In this document: in pieces, positions 46,388 to 54,271 of the stretch
Position numbering within the stretch: position 1 is the stretch's first letter
How the letters are laid out: each line of letters starts with the position of its first letter
Origin: Microbacterium sp. W4I4
Lineage (GTDB): Bacteria > Actinomycetota > Actinomycetes > Actinomycetales > Microbacteriaceae
NCBI RefSeq assembly: GCF_030816235.1
Contig: NZ_JAUSXT010000001.1
Location: 2,356,001-2,420,000, forward strand
DNA length: 64,000 nucleotides
Direction: 5' to 3'
The notes under the pieces: model-generated
Told to the model about the DNA's origin: nothing
What the model saw: only the letters and a program-made list of their open reading frames with translations
Databases searched by the model: none
Program-made: the position numbers and the translations under genes

Positions 46388-46418
46388 GCCGCCCTCACGG
46401 CTGCCCGGCTCACCCGCC

Positions 46419-46490
46419 GGCGAAAACGACGGATGTCGGCTCAGATGCGGCATTTCGGCCGACATCCGTCGTTTTCGCCGACATCCGTCG
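46419..46490. repeat. Intergenic inverted repeat with 22-bp perfect arms
   Basis: The 22 bases at 46419-46440 (beginning GGCGAAAACGACGG) are exactly complementary to 46458-46479, with a 17-base loop. The end of the right arm (GACATCCGTCG) is then repeated once more at 46480-46490. It lies between the convergent HAD and cold-shock genes and could stop transcription from either side, but there is no U-run. Confidence 0.88.
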
Positions 46491-46513
46491 AGGAGAACGC
46501 CGCCGCACACGCA

Positions 46514-46559
46514 GAACTCCCCATCGGAGGCCGCCGAGGCAGCATCCGATGGGGAGTTC
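46514..46559 (-). terminator. Hairpin terminator candidate of the cold-shock gene
   Basis: GAACTCCCCATCGGA at 46514-46528 is exactly complementary to 46545-46559; the loop is 16 bases. It starts 10 bases past the stop codon of the cold-shock gene on the reverse strand. No U-run follows, so it may act as a stabilising 3' stem. Confidence 0.6.
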
Positions 46560-46569
46560 GGTTCCCGCC

Positions 46570-46776
46570 TCAGAGAGGGCGGATGTTCTCAGCCTGCAGG
46601 CCCTTGGGGCCCTGCGCCACATCGAACTCGACGCGCTGGTTCTCGTCGAGTGAGCGGTAGCCGCTCGAGGTGATGGCGGAGTAGTGCGCGAAAACGTCGG
46701 CGCCACCGTCGTCAGGGGAGATGAAGCCGAAGCCCTTCTCCGAGTTGAACCACTTGACCGTGCCCTGGGTGCTCAT
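46570..46776 (-). CDS. Cold-shock protein (CspA family)
   Basis: 68 residues, a single cold-shock domain that binds single-stranded RNA/DNA. The RNA-binding motifs are [15 protein letters not shown] (RNP1 KGFGFI) and DVFAHYSAI (RNP2-like VFAHY), ending in [10 protein letters not shown]. There is a ~47-base 5' UTR but no strong ribosome site. A -35/-10 pair lies upstream and a hairpin follows the stop. Several Csp copies usually exist per genome; which one this is cannot be told. Confidence 0.95.
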   Translation of the reverse strand: MSTQGTVKWFNSEKGFGFISPDDGGADVFAHYSAITSSGYRSLDENQRVEFDVAQGPKGLQAENIRPL

Positions 46777-46829
46777 TTACTGCCGTTCTGCTTGTTGCTA
46801 TGCCGACGCAGGATGCACCGACTGCGCTA

Positions 46830-46857
46830 ACGCTATCCCAGCAGACCCGTTGCGCAA
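46830..46857 (-). promoter_or_regulatory. Promoter of the cold-shock gene
   Basis: On the reverse strand TTGCGC (46852-46857) and TAGCGT (46830-46835) are separated by 16 bases. This predicts an RNA start near 46823 and a leader of about 47 bases, a plausible layout for a Csp gene. Confidence 0.6.
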
Positions 46858-47433
46858 CAGACGTCGGCAGAAGGTGACCGAAATGTTGCATCCGGACGCT
46901 TGCGAAGAATCGACCGATGCGCTGGGCGTCCACGGGGGCGAACGATGCGCCCGAAGACGAGGTTGGCCCCCACCGCGGGGGGAGCGATGGGGGCCGAAGA
47001 CGACCGGAGGGTGCGTCAGCCTTCAGGATACAACACCGATCCAGAATTTGTCCCCCATATGGGGGACAAAATCTCGATTAAGTGTCATGATGAGAGCGGA
47101 CCTCCCGTATAGCACACCTAGGGGTGTTCTGCAGGAAGGACCGAAGCGCATGTGTGGATCGTCGAGTGGCTGGGGAGCGCATCACCTACTGGGGTAGATG
47201 ATTGACGATCGATTTCCCACACGCATGCACCTCCCACTCGAGAAGGGGATGTTCGAAGTCCACGGACCTCGGCATCGCGGGCCGGGAGGCACCTGAGGGG
47301 AGATCAGCAGCACGGAGCAGGAGCGGCCGCACAGCGAGGCACCGTTCCTCTCCGGGCTGCACCCCTCGACGAGTGCGCGTGCCGTCGGCTCGTGGTCGTA
47401 GTCTGACTCTGACCGCCACTGCCGAGGAGATCG
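46858..47433. other. Gene-free stretch with several palindromes
   Basis: No convincing protein was found in the 657 bases between the cold-shock start and the ATG at 47434; frames here lack family motifs and usual codon use. The A/T content is higher than in the neighbours at about 47015-47110. Inverted repeats visible: GGCCCCCA/TGGGGGCC (46965-46972 and 46988-46995), a perfect 24-bp palindrome at 47047-47070, ACACC/GGTGT (47114-47118 and 47123-47127), and CTACTGGGGTAG at 47186-47197, which looks like a LuxR/NarL-type site. Confidence 0.55.
47047..47070. promoter_or_regulatory. Perfect 24-bp palindrome, probable protein-binding site
   Basis: The half-site TTTGTCCCCCAT is followed directly by its reverse complement. 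The lack of a loop argues for a dimer-binding DNA site rather than an RNA hairpin. The nearest gene start it could control is 47434, 364 bases away, or the cold-shock gene on the other side. Confidence 0.6.
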
Positions 47434-48402
47434 ATGACGGCTCCCACCTCGCCTCGTCCGCGCACCTGGACCGCGAGCACCATCGTGTTGCTCATCGTCT
47501 GCATCCTCGTGGCATCCGCCGCCGTGACGGCCGCGGCACTCCTGCCCGGCTATCTGCGCGACGGCCCCCGGCGTGAGGCCGAGAGCACCCTGCGCGCCTT
47601 CCTCGATGACGCGACGGCGTCGGACGCCGACTGGCAGGACACCGCGAGCACGCAGCTGCAGGCACTCGTTCCGATGGGCGCACCGCTGCTCGGGGAGCGA
47701 ATCACGGCCGATGCGCTGAAGCTGTCGGCACGCTATGAGATCGGCGAGCTGAGCTTCTCGCGCGACGACCTGCGCCGCAGCGACGTCGCCAGCGCCATCG
47801 TCGTCGTGCATTACCGCTACACGATTCTCGGCGAGACGGGACGCGCGTCGGTCACGCAGAAGGTGTGGCTCACGCGCCCCTTCTACTACGGGGACGATCA
47901 GCCGCAGCAGGCGGATGCCACGGAATCACCCTCCGCGGTCGGGCCCTGGCGCGTCGCCGGCCTCAGCGTCCCGTCATCCGAGGACGGCAAGGCCCCGGCA
48001 TCCGAATTCGACCTGGCGTCCGAGGAGCGCCCGTCCGACACGCTCGCGTGCTACGCGCCGGTCAGCGCGCTCGTCCAGGTCGCCGACAACGCGCGGATCG
48101 ACGGGGTGTTCGCGTCGAGCTGCTTCCTGGGCGAGGACGACGGATCCGACGTGCTGGGCGACGGAGTCGACCCCGCCGCACTGCTCGAGGCCTTCCCCGC
48201 CATCACGGATGGCGACCCCGCGAGCCTTCCGCCGGAGCTGATCCGGGTGGATGCCGACATCATGCACGCGATGCGTCCGCCCTTCACGCAGTACCTCATC
48301 GGCGATCGCTATGTCGTCACCTTCGCCGCCGTCTCGACCGGTCCGGGCCACGATGCGGTCCGGCTCGTCAGCATCCAGGATGCCGAGGCCGAAGATGAGT
48401 GA
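47434..48402 (+). CDS. Membrane-anchored extracytoplasmic protein of unknown function
   Basis: 322 residues. A short cytoplasmic N-terminus, one membrane segment (ASTIVLLIVCILVASAAVTAAALL) and an extracytoplasmic domain. That domain starts as a helical NTF2/DUF4878-like region (REAESTLRAFLDDATASDADWQDTAS) and continues beta-rich (SAIVVVHYRYTILGETGRASVTQKVWLTRPF). Two cysteines (LACYAPV, SSCFLGE) may form a disulfide. GAGGAGATCG gives a strong ribosome site. It overlaps the metallopeptidase gene by 8 bases, so they are likely partners. Family not recognised. Confidence 0.8.
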   Translation: MTAPTSPRPRTWTASTIVLLIVCILVASAAVTAAALLPGYLRDGPRREAESTLRAFLDDATASDADWQDTASTQLQALVPMGAPLLGERITADALKLSARYEIGELSFSRDDLRRSDVASAIVVVHYRYTILGETGRASVTQKVWLTRPFYYGDDQPQQADATESPSAVGPWRVAGLSVPSSEDGKAPASEFDLASEERPSDTLACYAPVSALVQVADNARIDGVFASSCFLGEDDGSDVLGDGVDPAALLEAFPAITDGDPASLPPELIRVDADIMHAMRPPFTQYLIGDRYVVTFAAVSTGPGHDAVRLVSIQDAEAEDE

Positions 48403-49816
48403 CCTGACGCCGCAGGACGCGACCCCGCCCGTCAGCGACCCGGATGCCGTTAAGGGGCACCCGGATGCCCTCGAGGCACACCCGGATGCCGTCGAGGGGC
48501 CCTCGGCGCCGGCGCCAAGACGCCCGCGCGCCAAGCTGATCATCGCACTCAGCACGGCACTGGTGGTCCTGGCCAGCGCAGGGTGGACCGCGTCTCAGTG
48601 GCCGACGGCCGTGGCATCCGGCCCTTCCGCCGACTTCACGTCCCCCGATCCGCTGGCGCCGTGGATGCCGGACCACGTTCCGGACTCCGCCCAGTACCCG
48701 CACGCCTGGACGTCGATGAACGAGGCGCTGCGCGCCAAGGACCGCGACGCATTCCTCTCCCACGCGACCGGCGACGCGAAGGACCAGCTGGCGCTGTGGT
48801 GGGACAACACCGAGAAGCTCGGACGCGGGACGGCGTACATCGTGCCCGCCATCGGCGCCGACGGGGGAGAGGGCGCCTTCCTCGGCGCGGAGCTGGCGTT
48901 CTCGTCGCGGCCGCTGCGCGGCAGCGGGGACACGGATGCCGGGTACCGGCTCACCCAGGGGTTCGGATACGACATCTCCACCACCGGCGACGGCGACGAC
49001 CTGCGCATCACGCGCTTCGAGCCGTGGACGCCGATGCCCTGGGACGAGGGTCCGCTGTACGCCGTCACGCGCGATCATGTCGTGCTCTACGGGATGGCCG
49101 ATGAGAAGGCGATCGTCGACGCCACCGTCGACACGGCCGAGAAGGGTGCGGTGATGGCGATCGAGGCCATCACCGACCTCGGCGGGTCGGTGCCGATGGT
49201 GGGGTTCGTCTCGGGGATCACCGACGACCAGGAGCGCATGGACCGGTGGCAGTTCGGCGATGATGCACCCGAGGGCGATCCGCTCATCGCGGGCTATGCC
49301 ACGGCGACGAACCGCCCTCCCGGCCGATCCGATCTGTTCGAACCCGACATCGCTGTCGGCGACAACACCTCCGGCGTGCTCGTGATGATGGGTCCGCTCA
49401 GCGCCGATCAGCGCCTGACCACGTTCACGCACGAGTTCGCGCACGGGCTGCACTACGCGGCGGCGCCGCTCAGCAGCTTCGACGAGCCCCCGGTGTCCGT
49501 GTACGAGGGCTTCGCCACGTACATCGAGCTGCGCACGGGTTTGACCCCGATCGAGTGGCTCCAGGACCGGCGGGTGCAGGATCTGGTCGCCACCCGCGGC
49601 GCGGCGGCGATGGACGACGACCTGTTCGGCACCGAGGACGGCTGGCTGTCGTACCTGGCGGCGGGCTCGTATTACCTGTTCCTGGCCGAAAACGGGGGCG
49701 ACCCGTGGAAGCTCGCGCTCGACGGCGCCGACACCTCGGGCCGGAGCCTGATCGAGATCGCCGGCGACTCGGCCTTCAGCGAGGCCCGATGGAAGGCGTG
49801 GGTCGCGTCCCGATAG
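48395..49816 (+). CDS. Membrane-anchored zinc metallopeptidase (gluzincin-type)
   Basis: 473 residues. The N-terminal 45 residues are cytoplasmic and Asp/Pro/His-rich (PDAVKGHPDALEAHPDAVEG is a short repeat). One membrane segment (AKLIIALSTALVVLASAGWTASQW) follows, then a ~200-residue NTF2-like region. The catalytic domain has HEFAHGLHYAA (HExxH), with VYEGFATYIEL downstream supplying the third zinc ligand Glu, as in gluzincins. It acts outside the membrane; the substrate is unknown. It overlaps the preceding anchored protein gene by 8 bases. Confidence 0.87.
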   Translation: MSDLTPQDATPPVSDPDAVKGHPDALEAHPDAVEGPSAPAPRRPRAKLIIALSTALVVLASAGWTASQWPTAVASGPSADFTSPDPLAPWMPDHVPDSAQYPHAWTSMNEALRAKDRDAFLSHATGDAKDQLALWWDNTEKLGRGTAYIVPAIGADGGEGAFLGAELAFSSRPLRGSGDTDAGYRLTQGFGYDISTTGDGDDLRITRFEPWTPMPWDEGPLYAVTRDHVVLYGMADEKAIVDATVDTAEKGAVMAIEAITDLGGSVPMVGFVSGITDDQERMDRWQFGDDAPEGDPLIAGYATATNRPPGRSDLFEPDIAVGDNTSGVLVMMGPLSADQRLTTFTHEFAHGLHYAAAPLSSFDEPPVSVYEGFATYIELRTGLTPIEWLQDRRVQDLVATRGAAAMDDDLFGTEDGWLSYLAAGSYYLFLAENGGDPWKLALDGADTSGRSLIEIAGDSAFSEARWKAWVASR

Positions 49817-49925
49817 TGCGGCCGCTGAGCGATGTCAACCCCTTGGGTGTCCGGCCTCGCCGATGTCATGCTGGCCCTTCGACAACCGGAGGCGGAGAAC
49901 CGCCACCTCACGAAGGGAGCGACTC

Positions 49926-50099
49926 ATGGGACTCATGGACGATGCGAAGCACAACATCGAGAAGGCCGCCGGTAAGGCCAAGGAGCACATCGGCGATGCC
50001 ACCGACAACGAGAATCTCCAGGCCGAAGGCAAGATCGATCAGGTCAAGGCCGATGCGAAGAAGGTCGGAGACGACGTCAAGGACGCCTTCGACAAGTAG
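49926..50099 (+). CDS. CsbD family stress protein
   Basis: 57 residues, hydrophilic and helical: MGLMDDAKHNIEKAAGKAKE, then a C-terminal IDQVKADAKKVGDDVKDAFDK. The CsbD pattern (KGKxKExxGKxTxNxxLxxEGKxxQ) is present as GKAKEHIGDATDNENLQAEGKIDQ. Members accumulate in general stress; the mechanism is unknown. GAAGGGAG precedes the ATG. It is probably monocistronic. Confidence 0.92.
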   Translation: MGLMDDAKHNIEKAAGKAKEHIGDATDNENLQAEGKIDQVKADAKKVGDDVKDAFDK

Positions 50100-50211
50100 C
50101 AGGCCGCATCGCGGACGATGATGGTCCGCGCACGCATGCGCAACACCGACGGGTGCGCCGCCGGTCCCGATGGGGCCGCGGCGCACCCGTCTTCACTCCG
50201 AGGAGAACACG

Positions 50212-51273
50212 ATGTCGCGGAGCACGCGGTTCGGTATCGAGGAGGAGTTCGTCCTGCTCGACAGCCGGACGCTCGCGCCGGTCTCCGCGCATGAGCTGCA
50301 CGACCGGGTGCTCGGCGAGGTCGAGGGCGGCGGAACGCTGGCGCTGGAATTCGTCACGAGCCAGATCGAGGCGGCGACCACGCCGGTCTCGTCCCTCCGG
50401 CAGGCGGGGGAGCAGCTCGGTCGGATGCGGCGGATGCTGGCGCAGAATGCGCAGCACGGCACCCTCGTGGCGGCGACCGGGTCACCGTTCATCGTGATCG
50501 GGGCCGCGCAGATCTCTCCGAGTCCGCACTACGACGACGTGTCCGATCTGATCGGCCGGCTGGCGTCGGAGCATGTCGTGAACGGGCTGCACGTGCACGT
50601 GGAGGTGGCCGACGATGAGGCGAGGGTCCGGGCGCTGCGGCGCGTGCGCGAGCATCTCGCCGTGCTGCTCGCTCTGAGCGCCAACTCCCCGTTCGCGGGC
50701 GGCGTGCCCGCCGGACTCGCCAGTTGGCGCAGCACGATGATCCGGCGTCTGCCGGTGTCATGGGGGCCGCCGCCGTTCCGGGACGCGGACGACTACCACC
50801 GCACGGTCGATCGGCTGTTGGAGATGGGGGCCCTGCCCGCCCGCTCATCGGTCTCCTGGGCCGTGCGGCTGTCGGCTAGGTACGAGACCGTCGAGACCCG
50901 CGTGTGCGACGCGCAGTTGAGTGCCGATGACACGCTGCTGCTCGCCGCGCTCATCCGAGCCCTCGTGGCCGCGGACGACGTCGTCGAGCATCCGATGACG
51001 CCCGAGATGCTGGACGCGTCGCTGTGGCTGGCCGCACGGCACGGCATGGACGCCCGTCTGCCGAGCGCCCGGGGCGATGCCCAGGGCGCGTGGTCGGCGG
51101 TGGAGCGGATGCTGGACGGCATCGGCCCGGTGCTGGAGGAGCTCGGCGACGCGGAGTTCGTGCGTGCGCACCTCGATCGTGTGCGTGTGGAGGGCACCGG
51201 GTCCCAGCGGCAGCTGCGGGCATACGAGGACGGGGGAGCGCACGGGCTCGCCCGGCTGTTCCTTCAGCCCTGA
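50212..51273 (+). CDS. Carboxylate-amine ligase, GCS2/YbdK type
   Basis: 353 residues of the glutamate-cysteine ligase type 2 family (PF04107). FGIEEEFVLLD is the N-terminal metal/ATP Glu cluster, then LEFVTSQIEAATTP, NGLHVHVEVADDE (His-rich active-site strand) and SWAVRLSARYETVETRVCDAQ (Arg/Glu). It forms an amide bond between a glutamate-like acid and an amine using ATP. Actinobacteria use mycothiol rather than glutathione, so the product may differ. The ATG at 50212 has GAGGAG upstream. Confidence 0.9.
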   Translation: MSRSTRFGIEEEFVLLDSRTLAPVSAHELHDRVLGEVEGGGTLALEFVTSQIEAATTPVSSLRQAGEQLGRMRRMLAQNAQHGTLVAATGSPFIVIGAAQISPSPHYDDVSDLIGRLASEHVVNGLHVHVEVADDEARVRALRRVREHLAVLLALSANSPFAGGVPAGLASWRSTMIRRLPVSWGPPPFRDADDYHRTVDRLLEMGALPARSSVSWAVRLSARYETVETRVCDAQLSADDTLLLAALIRALVAADDVVEHPMTPEMLDASLWLAARHGMDARLPSARGDAQGAWSAVERMLDGIGPVLEELGDAEFVRAHLDRVRVEGTGSQRQLRAYEDGGAHGLARLFLQP

Positions 51274-51311
51274 GACCGCGCCGGAGCGCCTGTGCGCGGC
51301 ATCCGCCGTCG

Positions 51312-51782
51312 TCAGAGGAGATCGTCCTCGTGGGACCGCGGGCCGTGCGCATCCTGGTTCGCCAGCACCAGCGCGATGATGGTGAAGGCGACCGTGAGGA
51401 TCCCGGCCGGGTTGGCCACACCGATCGCGACCTCGAGCCATGGCTGCGCGGCACCGGTGAGGATCGTCTGCAGCCCGTCCGGCGTGAGGTCGGGGATCGT
51501 GAGGCCGAGCAGCACCCCGCATCCCCATGCCGCGATGACCGTGCCCCGGGTGGACGGCCGAACGCCGAAGCCGCGCGCGGCGGCGCATGTCAGGGCTCGG
51601 CCGATGTACACGTGCAGGATGACGATGAGGACGCCGATCAGCAGATAGGCGATGGCGAGCTCCCCGCCGATCCCGAACAGGAACCGGCCGGCGACGATCC
51701 AGAGCGCGAGCACCACTCCGGCCAGGAGGACACCGACGCCGCGCGCCGTGCCCGCCTGTTCCACCGGTCCCCTCGAGTCCAT
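51312..51782 (-). CDS. Four-helix membrane protein of unknown function
   Basis: 156 residues with four hydrophobic segments (VGVLLAGVVLALWIVAGRFLF, LAIAYLLIGVLIVILHVYIG, VIAAWGCGVLLGLTIP, GILTVAFTIIALVLAN) and short hydrophilic ends. I see no family motif. It is monocistronic with a leaderless promoter, converging with the YbdK-type ligase gene. Confidence 0.78.
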   Translation of the reverse strand: MDSRGPVEQAGTARGVGVLLAGVVLALWIVAGRFLFGIGGELAIAYLLIGVLIVILHVYIGRALTCAAARGFGVRPSTRGTVIAAWGCGVLLGLTIPDLTPDGLQTILTGAAQPWLEVAIGVANPAGILTVAFTIIALVLANQDAHGPRSHEDDLL

Positions 51783-51788
51783 GATCCG

Positions 51789-51794
51789 AGCCTA
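51789..51794 (-). promoter_or_regulatory. Leaderless promoter -10 box (51782 membrane protein)
   Basis: TAGGCT on the reverse strand, 6 bases before the ATG at 51782. Confidence 0.6.
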
Positions 51795-51889
51795 CGAGGG
51801 GCCCGGTCGGCGACCGAATCCCCGGGGATCACGCGCCGTCCTCGCACCGCACCCCGGGCCGTGACCCGAGGGTGCAGTGGAGGAGCAGG

Positions 51890-52702
51890 TCAGTTCAGCG
51901 CGGTGAGGATCGCATCGCGGTACGCGGTGGCGCCCGCCGCGTTGGGGTGCATGAAGTCGATGACGTCGGTGGAGTCGCCGCCGAGCCAGGGGGCCTCCGA
52001 GCCGCCGATCGCGTGCTCACCGAAGGCGACAGGGGCGAAGGTCACCGTCGCACCCTGTGCGGCGGCGCCCGCCACGGCGGCCTGCAGTGCACTGTTGAGC
52101 GCACCGGCTGCGGCATCGACCGCGCCGGCGACGGGGACGGCGGCCGCGTATCCGGGTGCGAACGGGGCGGGGTAGCCGGTCACCACGATCGTCGCGTGCG
52201 GAGCTCGGGACTGCACGGCGCCGATCAGGGCGCCCATCTTCGGCGCGATCGTTCCGATGGCCGCGCTGCCCGCGGCAAGCGCGGCCTGGCATGCCTGCGA
52301 GGTCAGATCGGGAGCGCACGCGACGAACGCCTGCGCGATCCCCAGGTCGTTCGCGCCTGCGGTGATGGTCACCAGTGTGGTGCCCCGGTTCACCGAGGAG
52401 ATCTGTGCTCCGAGGACGTCGTCGATCAGAGCGCCCGAGCAGGCCGGCTGACGCAGCAGGTTGTAACGCGGCACGGCATCGAGCTGGGCTGCGTACCCGT
52501 TCGGGCTGCGCAGGCAGGGGTCGATGTAGGAGCCGGCTCCCTGGCCGGCGGCGTACGAGTCGCCGAGCGCCACGTACGTCGCGATCGGGGGCGGCGGAGC
52601 GGCATAGGCCGGGGCGGCCGCGAGGGGGAGGGCGAGCAGGGCGGTTGCGGCGACGATGAGGGCCGCGAAGCGGCGTCGTTGCCTTGATTTTTCGGGTCTC
52701 AT
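51890..52702 (-). CDS. Secreted SGNH/GDSL hydrolase
   Basis: 270 residues. The signal peptide has RRFAALIVAATALLALPLA and cleavage near APAYA-AP. The catalytic domain has GDSYAAGQGA (nucleophile Ser, block I), ITAGANDLG (block III Asn) and DFMHPNAAG (Asp-x-x-His, block V). Six or so cysteines in the mature part suggest disulfides. It resembles secreted lipase/esterases of Streptomyces and mycobacteria. Its leaderless promoter is TAGCAT, 6 bases before the ATG. Confidence 0.92.
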   Translation of the reverse strand: MRPEKSRQRRRFAALIVAATALLALPLAAAPAYAAPPPPIATYVALGDSYAAGQGAGSYIDPCLRSPNGYAAQLDAVPRYNLLRQPACSGALIDDVLGAQISSVNRGTTLVTITAGANDLGIAQAFVACAPDLTSQACQAALAAGSAAIGTIAPKMGALIGAVQSRAPHATIVVTGYPAPFAPGYAAAVPVAGAVDAAAGALNSALQAAVAGAAAQGATVTFAPVAFGEHAIGGSEAPWLGGDSTDVIDFMHPNAAGATAYRDAILTALN

Positions 52703-52708
52703 GGCCGG

Positions 52709-52714
52709 ATGCTA
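52709..52714 (-). promoter_or_regulatory. Leaderless promoter -10 box (SGNH hydrolase)
   Basis: TAGCAT on the reverse strand, 6 bases before the ATG at 52702. Confidence 0.55.
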
Positions 52715-52802
52715 CTCCCGTCGCGGTGCCGCGGACAGGGCATCCTGAGACCGTGGAGCCGGAGCTCGCGTGCCGCACTGATCAAGCCCGCACGGAATGA
52801 GA

Positions 52803-52834
52803 GAGAGCCCCGACCCTTTCGGGCCGGAGCTCTC
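52803..52834 (-). terminator. Hairpin after tRNA-Leu
   Basis: GAGAGCCCCGACCC and GGGCCGGAGCTCTC form a 14-bp stem (two mismatched or wobble pairs) closed by a TTTC loop. It lies 14 bases past the 3' end of the tRNA on the reverse strand. Confidence 0.7.
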
Positions 52835-52847
52835 CGTCATATCTGTG

Positions 52848-52931
52848 TGCGCGAGGGGGGACTTGAACCCCCACGCCCTTGCAGGCACTGGCACCTGAAG
52901 CCAGCGCGTCTACCTATTCCGCCACTCGCGC
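52848..52931 (-). tRNA. tRNA-Leu (anticodon CAG)
   Basis: The reverse strand reads as a class II tRNA. The acceptor GCGCGAG (52925-52931) pairs with CTCGCGC (52849-52855). The anticodon stem GCTGGC/GCCAGT encloses loop TTCAGGT (anticodon CAG), there is a long variable arm, and the T arm has GGTTCAAGTCC. CCA is not encoded. tRNA-Leu next to fhaA is also the arrangement in mycobacteria. Confidence 0.96.
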
Positions 52932-53056
52932 ATCGCCGTGTTCCGGAGAACACAACCTGAAAAGACTATCACGCGCGTGCGCGCGCTTCGAACACCGCCA
53001 GGGCCCGACATCAGCCCGGATGACGCCTCCACAGGCGCATATTCAGCGGGGCTGGC

Positions 53057-53062
53057 TACGAT
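53057..53062 (+). promoter_or_regulatory. Promoter -10 box of the fhaA-pknA operon
   Basis: TACGAT, 33 bases before the GTG of fhaA. It implies a short leader containing the GAGGAA ribosome site. No clear -35 is visible. Confidence 0.45.
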
Positions 53063-53094
53063 GGCCGTATCCGTCGGCATGCCAGAGGAACCTA

Positions 53095-53775
53095 GTGGGA
53101 CTACTTGACAGCTTTGAGAGAGGTCTTGAGCGCGCCGTGAACGGCGCGTTCGCGAAGACCTTCCGCAGCGGCATCCAGCCCGTCGAGATCGCTTCGGCCC
53201 TGCGCCGTGAGGCCGACACGAAGGCGGCCGTGGTCAGCCGCGACCGCATCATCACCCCCAGCGACTACCTCGTGCGCCTGAGTCCTGAGGACCACGAGCG
53301 GATGCTGACGCTCGGCCACGCGCTGAACGACGAGCTCTTCGCGCTGCTCACCACCCACGCCCGCACGCAGGGCTACAGCTTCGCCGGCGTCCTGCACATC
53401 TCTCTCGAGGGCGACGAGCGCGTCTCCACCGGCACCGTGCAGGTCAACTCCTCCTCCGTCGAGAGCAGCGTCTCCTGGCGGGGCGTCATCGAGATCGACG
53501 GCCGCCCTCACGATCTGACCAGCGCCCGCACGGTGATCGGACGCGGCAGCGACGCGGACATCACCATTTCGGATGCCGGCTCCAGCCGCCGCCACGCCGA
53601 GGTGCTCTGGGACGGCGAGCGCGCCATGCTGCGCGATCTCGGCTCCACGAACGGCACGAAGGTCGACGGACAGAAGGTGCGCGAAGCCGCTCTCACCCCC
53701 GGCACCGTGTTCACGATCGGCCGCACCGAGCTGACCTTCCGCGTCGTTCCGGCTTCCAAGGGGGTCTCACGATGA
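53095..53775 (+). CDS. fhaA: FHA-domain protein with DUF3662 (FhaA)
   Basis: 226 residues. The N-terminal DUF3662 domain reads GLLDSFERGLERAVNGAFAKTFRSGIQPVEIASALRRE. The C-terminal FHA domain (about residues 140-220) has GRGSDADI, SSRRHAEV and DLGSTNGT, which bind phosphothreonine. In mycobacteria FhaA binds phosphorylated partners of cell-wall synthesis such as MviN. The GTG at 53095 is chosen because GAGGAA lies 5-7 bases upstream and the family starts with (M)GLLDxFE. It is first in the operon, and its stop overlaps fhaB. Confidence 0.95.
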   Translation: MGLLDSFERGLERAVNGAFAKTFRSGIQPVEIASALRREADTKAAVVSRDRIITPSDYLVRLSPEDHERMLTLGHALNDELFALLTTHARTQGYSFAGVLHISLEGDERVSTGTVQVNSSSVESSVSWRGVIEIDGRPHDLTSARTVIGRGSDADITISDAGSSRRHAEVLWDGERAMLRDLGSTNGTKVDGQKVREAALTPGTVFTIGRTELTFRVVPASKGVSR

Positions 53776-54257
53776 GCGAACTGATGCTGCTGGTGCTGCG
53801 CATCGGCTTCCTGGTGCTGCTGTGGTTCTTCGTCTTCGCCGTGGTCTACTCGCTGCGCGCCGATCTGTTCGGCGTGCGCGTGCGCAAGATGCCCGCAGCC
53901 GAAGCCCCGGTTCCCGCGCCGATCCATCAGGCCCCGCGCCCCGCCGGAACCCCCGCGAAGGCCGCCACCCGCCTGGTCATCACCTCCGGCCCCAAGGTCG
54001 GTCTCGAGGTGCCCCTCAGCGCCACCGATCCGATGTCGATCGGCCGATCGAGCGAGTCGGGCCTCGTCATCCGCGACGACTACACCTCCAGCCATCACGC
54101 CCGTCTCTCGCAGCGCGGCGACATCTGGATGCTGCAGGATCTCGGATCCACCAACGGCACGTTCCTGAACGGACAGCGCCTGAGCGACAAGCCCGTGCAG
54201 GTGCAGATCGGCACACCCATCAAGGTGGGCGCCACGACGTTCGAGCTGCGAGCGTAG
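53772..54257 (+). CDS. fhaB: FHA-domain membrane protein (FhaB/FipA-like)
   Basis: 161 residues. An N-terminal membrane segment (LMLLVLRIGFLVLLWFFVFAVVYSL) is followed by a linker and an FHA domain with SIGRSSESGLVI, SSHHARLS and DLGSTNGTFLNGQ. It corresponds to FhaB (FipA), which links FtsZ/FtsQ and kinase signalling in mycobacteria. It overlaps fhaA by four bases and is followed 14 bases later by the phosphatase. Confidence 0.95.
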   Translation: MSELMLLVLRIGFLVLLWFFVFAVVYSLRADLFGVRVRKMPAAEAPVPAPIHQAPRPAGTPAKAATRLVITSGPKVGLEVPLSATDPMSIGRSSESGLVIRDDYTSSHHARLSQRGDIWMLQDLGSTNGTFLNGQRLSDKPVQVQIGTPIKVGATTFELRA

Positions 54258-54271
54258 GGGCACCGCACCAG

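Noticed and set aside
46721..47197. 158-codon forward frame in the gene-free stretch
   Set aside because: It starts inside the antisense strand of the cold-shock gene, has no ribosome site, unusual composition and no recognisable domain.
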